DNA of 64,000 nucleotides. It comes from Chitinophagales bacterium. GTDB lineage: Bacteria > Bacteroidota > Bacteroidia > Chitinophagales > JADIYW01. This document shows, one piece after another, positions 60,175 to 64,000 of this stretch. The stretch's first letter is position 1, and each line of letters opens with the position of its first letter. The notes under the pieces are model-generated. The model was not told the DNA's origin and did no database searches. It saw only the letters and a program-made list of their open reading frames with translations. The position numbers and the translations under genes are program-made. The stretch lies in assembly GCA_023957245.1 (NCBI GenBank), contig JAMLHJ010000001.1:1-64000 (forward strand). Direction: 5' to 3'.

Positions 60175-62181
60175 TTATTTCTCTAAAAGAGTAGAAAGCA
60201 ATTCTTCAGAGTTTAAAATTGGAGCACCGCAAGTATAGTCTTTGCATACATATATATAAGGTGACTTCTTATCTTTCAACAATGGAATTGTACTAGAAAT
60301 CATATCTGAACCAATTGGTAACACTTGAGGTAAATAATGTTCCAAATACAAATTTTTCAACTGGTCTTTAGCTTGAGGAGATGTGAAAGCTACTTCATAA
60401 AAAGGATACAATTGTTCCCATAACAATATAGACCATTCAGCGTAATATGCTGGATGCTTTTGGGTGTCTTTTAAAACATTTTGCAACATCTGCTTAGATT
60501 TTTCCTTATATGAATTATCATCAAAATAAGTCCCTAATTGCCACAGACATCTAGCTATTACAGCATTGGAAGAAGATATTACATTGTCTTGAATTTCAAT
60601 AGGCCGACTTACTAATTTATCAGCACTATGCATATTGAGATAAAACATTTTCGATTGTTCATCATAGAAATGAGTGGTAACAAATTGCATCCATTGATTG
60701 GCTTGTAAAAGATATTTTTCATCAAAAGTAGCTTGATAAAGATGAATAAAAGCCTGTATTGCAGGTGCATAATCAGATAAAAAAGCCTCTATGTATGATG
60801 TACTGTGATTGTAAGTATGCCATAAACCATCTCTGTTTTTGAATTTATTCTCAAAAAAAGAACTCAATTCTTTTGCATCAATTAAAAACATATCATCATT
60901 TGTTGCCCAATACGCCTGAATCCAAGCAGACAATAACAGTGCATTCCAGCCAGAGATTCTTTTATTGTCAGTAGAAGGACGGACACGTTCATTTCTTTTG
61001 TTTTTCAATTTTTGTTTACAATCTTGAAATAGTTCTACTGTCTGCAAAAAATCTAAATGATTTTTTTGACAATACACTTCCAACTCAATATCACTGTGCA
61101 AATGATTAAGACCATGTTCCCAATTACCATATTCTGTACATTGATAATAATCTACAAAAGGGTAAAGATTTTCTTTCAATACTTCTTTAAGTTCGCTCCA
61201 TGTCCACACATAATACTTCCCTTCCACACCCTCGCTATCAGCATCTATCGCAGCATAAAAACCACCATCTTCAGCTTTCATTTCTTCTTCCAACCATTTA
61301 GTTGTTTGATAAATAACGTCTTTGAACAATGGTGTCCTAAATTCTCTATAAGCTTGAGCATAACAAGAAATGAGTTGAGAATTATCATAAAGCATTTTTT
61401 CAAAATGGGGAATATGCCATTTTTCATCTACAGAATACCTCATGAAACCTCCAGAAATAGCGTCGTTAATTCCTCCTAAAGCAATTTTAGTTAAAGTAAG
61501 TTGAATGAAATTTTTCACTTCAACATTTTCAGAACTTTTAGCATACCTCAATAAATATTCATAATTATTAGGCATGATAAATTTAGGTGCACCTTTACGA
61601 CCACCATAATGATTATCTATCTGCAATTTCCATGAAGACCATTGCTGATGGAGTAAATTTATATTGAGGTTCTGATGTGAATCTAATTTTGGAATTTGTT
61701 CAAATTGTTGCAAACCATTTGTAATATTTTCAGCTTGTTCAATTAGTTTTTCTGGTGATTGTTGGTACATCTTCGCAAAATATTGAAGGACTTGCATCCA
61801 ATTGGATTTTGGAAAATAAGTACCCACATAAATCGGGCTTCCATCAGGTAGCGCAATTGCGTTGAGAGGCCAACCTCCTCTACCAGAAATAAGCATAGCT
61901 GCATTCATATATACTTGATCTATGTCTGGTCTTTCCTCTCTATCAACCTTTATAGAAATAAAATCTTTATTCATTAAATGAGCCACTTCTTCATCTTCAA
62001 AAGATTCATGTTCCATAACATGACACCAATGGCATGCAGAATAGCCAATACTTATAATGACCAATTTGTTTTGCTCTTGGGCATCATCTAAAATAGACTT
62101 AGACCATTCCTGCCAATGAACTGGATTATTAGCATGTTGCAATAAATATGGTGAACGAGAATGCGATAATTGATTTGTCAT
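60175..62181 (-). CDS. DUF255/YyaL (SSP411-like) thioredoxin-domain protein
   Basis: 668 aa. The N-terminal thioredoxin-like domain begins NQLSHSRSPYLLQHANNPVHWQEW and has CxxC in SACHWCHVMEHESFED, followed by KVDREERPDIDQVYM and GRGGWPLNAIALPDG. The C-terminal 450 residues form an (alpha/alpha)6 glycoside-hydrolase-like barrel (GISGGFMRYSVDEKWHIPHFEKMLYDN). It is the bacterial counterpart of human SPATA20. Function unknown; possibly a redox-linked enzyme. Monocistronic with its own terminator. Confidence 0.9.
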   Translation of the reverse strand: MTNQLSHSRSPYLLQHANNPVHWQEWSKSILDDAQEQNKLVIISIGYSACHWCHVMEHESFEDEEVAHLMNKDFISIKVDREERPDIDQVYMNAAMLISGRGGWPLNAIALPDGSPIYVGTYFPKSNWMQVLQYFAKMYQQSPEKLIEQAENITNGLQQFEQIPKLDSHQNLNINLLHQQWSSWKLQIDNHYGGRKGAPKFIMPNNYEYLLRYAKSSENVEVKNFIQLTLTKIALGGINDAISGGFMRYSVDEKWHIPHFEKMLYDNSQLISCYAQAYREFRTPLFKDVIYQTTKWLEEEMKAEDGGFYAAIDADSEGVEGKYYVWTWSELKEVLKENLYPFVDYYQCTEYGNWEHGLNHLHSDIELEVYCQKNHLDFLQTVELFQDCKQKLKNKRNERVRPSTDNKRISGWNALLLSAWIQAYWATNDDMFLIDAKELSSFFENKFKNRDGLWHTYNHSTSYIEAFLSDYAPAIQAFIHLYQATFDEKYLLQANQWMQFVTTHFYDEQSKMFYLNMHSADKLVSRPIEIQDNVISSSNAVIARCLWQLGTYFDDNSYKEKSKQMLQNVLKDTQKHPAYYAEWSILLWEQLYPFYEVAFTSPQAKDQLKNLYLEHYLPQVLPIGSDMISSTIPLLKDKKSPYIYVCKDYTCGAPILNSEELLSTLLEK

Positions 62182-62262
62182 CTTTAATAGAAATACATTT
62201 TAAAAATGACATTTTAAATTGCAAAATGTTTATAAAATCATAAATCAAATACACTCACTATT

Positions 62263-63021
62263 TTATTCATCTAAATATTCAAAGCTTGTACCAGCTCCAT
62301 TCTCATATATGGTTTCAACACGTCCATATTCATCCTTAACATACTTAAAATTGGTATAAAAGGCATTAGAACGAACCATAGATTTTGGCAAATATTTCTG
62401 TGAAGGACCTATCGTATAAGGCAAATAAGTGATAATTCTATCAAATCTACCCAATACAGCATCTGTGTAAAATGTAGAAATATTAGAATTATATTCTTGA
62501 TCTAAATAATAATCATAAGCCCTTTCTTCTCCTCTGAAATTACAAGATTTCAGTGTTCCATTGGCATTATAAACCATCTGATAACACAGAGAATCACCCT
62601 GATATTTTCCACCATGATAATAACTACTGACTACTCTATTCATGCCATCACCAAAACGAACTGAATCATAAATAAAAGTTGCCACATACATTCCGTCATC
62701 AAACTTCTGAATATATCCACTGACAGAATCTACCTCTAAAGTCACCCACCATTTTTCATTTGCAGTTCTATTGAAATAGTCGAGATAAACTCTATCCTTA
62801 TCATAAATGACATCGCAAGTAATACTCTTATCCCTATCCTTGCCCTCAATATGACTGAGATATCCTTGCTCATTATAAGTGTATTTTAAAAATGAGCTAG
62901 AACCTATAATTGTTTTAATATTATAATTAATAACAGCAGGTGGTTCATTTCTCTTTTCCTTCTTACATGATGAAAAGGAAATTAAGATGAGTAATAAATA
63001 GAATAATTGGCGCGTGTTCAT
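62263..63021 (-). CDS. YD-repeat-like lipoprotein
   Basis: 252 aa, lipobox LISFSSC-KKEKRNE. Hairpin repeats (YTYNEQGYLSHIEGKDRDK, MVYNANGTLKSCNF, KYVKDEYGRVETIYENG) relate it to the lipoproteins at 52631 and 53442. Probably surface-exposed; function unknown. 81 nt upstream of the DUF255 gene. Confidence 0.75.
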   Translation of the reverse strand: MNTRQLFYLLLILISFSSCKKEKRNEPPAVINYNIKTIIGSSSFLKYTYNEQGYLSHIEGKDRDKSITCDVIYDKDRVYLDYFNRTANEKWWVTLEVDSVSGYIQKFDDGMYVATFIYDSVRFGDGMNRVVSSYYHGGKYQGDSLCYQMVYNANGTLKSCNFRGEERAYDYYLDQEYNSNISTFYTDAVLGRFDRIITYLPYTIGPSQKYLPKSMVRSNAFYTNFKYVKDEYGRVETIYENGAGTSFEYLDE

Positions 63022-63320
63022 AAATAAAAATAGAGATTTTAAAATAATCTATCTTAAATATACATGTTAAGTTGAAAAACTCAATACTTGATAATCGATA
63101 AAGCTCAAAAATTTTAATATTCTGTTAAAAATTTTATTTAAAAATTTCAAGTTAAAACACAACTAATTAACTATCAATAAATTTAAAATACTTGTCTAAA
63201 ATTTTAGAATAAGAAATAATCATTTGACAAGTTAAAATAAATCCAATAAAAAAAATAAAATAGGCACTTGCGGAAATGATAAAGTATTATTCAATATTGA
63301 AATATCAAAATAGAACTAAT
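63022..63320. other. AT-rich gap with no recognised feature
   Basis: About 299 nt. Only AT-rich sequence with short A/T runs; no ORF, hairpin with T-run or promoter box of good quality was found. It separates two divergently transcribed lipoprotein genes. Confidence 0.4.
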
Positions 63321-63583
63321 ATGAAAACAGTAACAAAACTATTGGTAATAGTCGCAATACTAGCAATATCCATTGGTTCATGTAAAAAAATGAAAATAAC
63401 GCTAGAGATTGTAGTGATGCAGCAAGAGACTATATAGCTGCAATTAACCAATTAACAGCAGACCCTGACAATGATGACCTTTGTAGAAGTGTTCAAAATG
63501 AAGTTAGAGCATTATACAAAGATTGCAAAGCCTATATGGGTGGAGGTATCACAGAAGATGATATTAATACAATGTGTGACTAG
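63321..63583 (+). pseudogene. Small lipoprotein gene broken by a 1-nt shift in an A7 run
   Basis: The ATG at 63321 opens a signal peptide KLLVIVAILAISIGSC-KK. Directly after the lipobox Cys codon an A7 run (63384-63390) puts the frame out; reading with eight A gives NENNARDCSDAARDY and then a clean 60-residue acidic, Cys-containing protein to TAG at 63581-63583. As written, translation stops after 38 codons. It is either a real frameshift (phase variation or decay) or a sequencing error in a homopolymer. Confidence 0.75.
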
Positions 63584-63640
63584 ATGTTATAAAATCCCAC
63601 TACTCAACAAAACAATGATTAGCAGGTAATTGGACATTAA

Positions 63641-63672
63641 AAAAGGGAGATTTTACAATCTCCCTTTAAATT
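63641..63672. terminator. Bidirectional terminator between the small lipoprotein and atpC
   Basis: AAAGGGAGATT (63642-63652) is perfectly complementary to AATCTCCCTTT (63657-63667); A-run on one side and T-rich sequence on the other suit both convergent transcripts. Confidence 0.85.
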
Positions 63673-63691
63673 TTATTTTGAATAAGTGATT

Positions 63692-63934
63692 TTATGCAAC
63701 ACCTTCTGTCAAAACAGAAATTTTGTTCTTAAAAACTTCAACAATACCAGTTTTTATATTGAAAGTTTGTTTTTCGTTCTTAGTTTGAACTTTTACAACT
63801 CCTTCGCTTAACGCAGCAATAAGAGGAGCGTGATTGTTTAAAATTTGAAACAAACCGTCTAGTCCAGGCAACTGAACTGCATCAACTTCCCCACTATAAA
63901 CTTTTCCTGTCGGAGTTAAAATATCTAATAACAT
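63692..63934 (-). CDS. atpC: F0F1 ATP synthase subunit epsilon
   Basis: 80 aa. The beta-sandwich domain is seen from LDILTPTGKVYSGEVDAVQLPGLDGLFQILNNHAPLIAALSEG to KTGIVEVFKNKISVLTEGVA. The long C-terminal helices of E. coli epsilon are absent, as is normal for the short Bacteroidota form. It lies 7 nt after atpD, the last gene of that short operon. Confidence 0.93.
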   Translation of the reverse strand: MLLDILTPTGKVYSGEVDAVQLPGLDGLFQILNNHAPLIAALSEGVVKVQTKNEKQTFNIKTGIVEVFKNKISVLTEGVA

Positions 63935-63941
63935 TATTCAA

Positions 63942-64000
63942 TTATTTAGATTCAGCTAATATTTTTTCACCTTTAGCGATAGCATCTTGGATATTTCCTA
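63942..64000 (-). CDS. atpD: F0F1 ATP synthase subunit beta, C-terminal end (partial)
   Basis: The minus strand reads GNIQDAIAKGEKILAESK then TAA at 63942-63944, matching the C-terminus of Bacteroidota AtpD. The remainder lies beyond the window. Followed by atpC after 7 nt. Confidence 0.85.
   Translation of the reverse strand, partial: GNIQDAIAKGEKILAESK

Overview
The window looks like a chromosomal segment of an AT-rich member of the Bacteroidota, probably near the Saprospirales/Chitinophagales; the family is an inference. The evidence is: Bacteroidota -7 promoter boxes (TAnnTTTG) before several genes; secreted proteins with type IX secretion (T9SS) C-terminal domains; many small lipoproteins with SCKK- or ACN-type lipoboxes; a DUF3667 protein; adenosylcobalamin-dependent ribonucleotide reductase; a short Bacteroidota-type arginine decarboxylase; and almost no Shine-Dalgarno sequences.

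Layout. 1-2.0 kb: a two-gene unit (PD-(D/E)XK-like protein and TPR-like protein) bounded by inverted 9-mers and followed by an attC-like folded repeat, so probably an integron-type cassette. 2.1-11 kb: AMACR-like enzyme, DUF3667 protein, secreted proteins, purB and a type IIA topoisomerase A subunit. 11-14.6 kb: a convergent type II restriction-modification pair whose methyltransferase carries an integrase-type Arm domain. 14.6-21 kb: lipoprotein, arginine decarboxylase, argS, then a long leader with a SAM-I (S-box) riboswitch and a short ORF ending in six cysteine codons upstream of an OsmC-family gene. 21-30.3 kb: a respiratory and nitrosative-stress island (Rrf2 regulator behind a perfect palindrome, cbb3-like oxidase, CcoO with an extra haem domain, small membrane proteins, truncated haemoglobin, methyltransferase, RIC/ScdA, azurin, Crp/Fnr regulator, haem-copper-like membrane protein). 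30.3-42 kb: a repeat-rich flexible region with an S74/hep-type surface protein, an IS3-family element, a T9SS protein, trpEGD behind a Trp attenuator, and an IS1634/IS4-type element. 42-51.9 kb (minus strand): GNAT-fold protein, prolyl oligopeptidase, long-chain acyl-CoA synthetase, isochorismatase-like hydrolase, ILVBL/HACL-like ThDP enzyme, class II RNR, second Rrf2 regulator. 52-64 kb: YD-type lipoproteins and a decayed paralogue, a T9SS protein, second group III haemoglobin, cytochrome c, selD-mnmH, a DUF255 protein, a frameshifted lipoprotein, and atpC with the end of atpD.

How it works together. The strongest signals are regulatory. Two amino-acid leader peptides are visible, Trp for trpEGD and poly-Cys for osmC, and the second lies just 3' of a SAM-sensing aptamer, which suggests joint SAM and cysteine control. 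The redox island combines Fe-S-type Rrf2 sensors, a Crp/Fnr factor and TGAT-N4-ATCA boxes with NO-detoxification genes, consistent with life at low oxygen with denitrification intermediates. No tRNA, rRNA or CRISPR array was seen.
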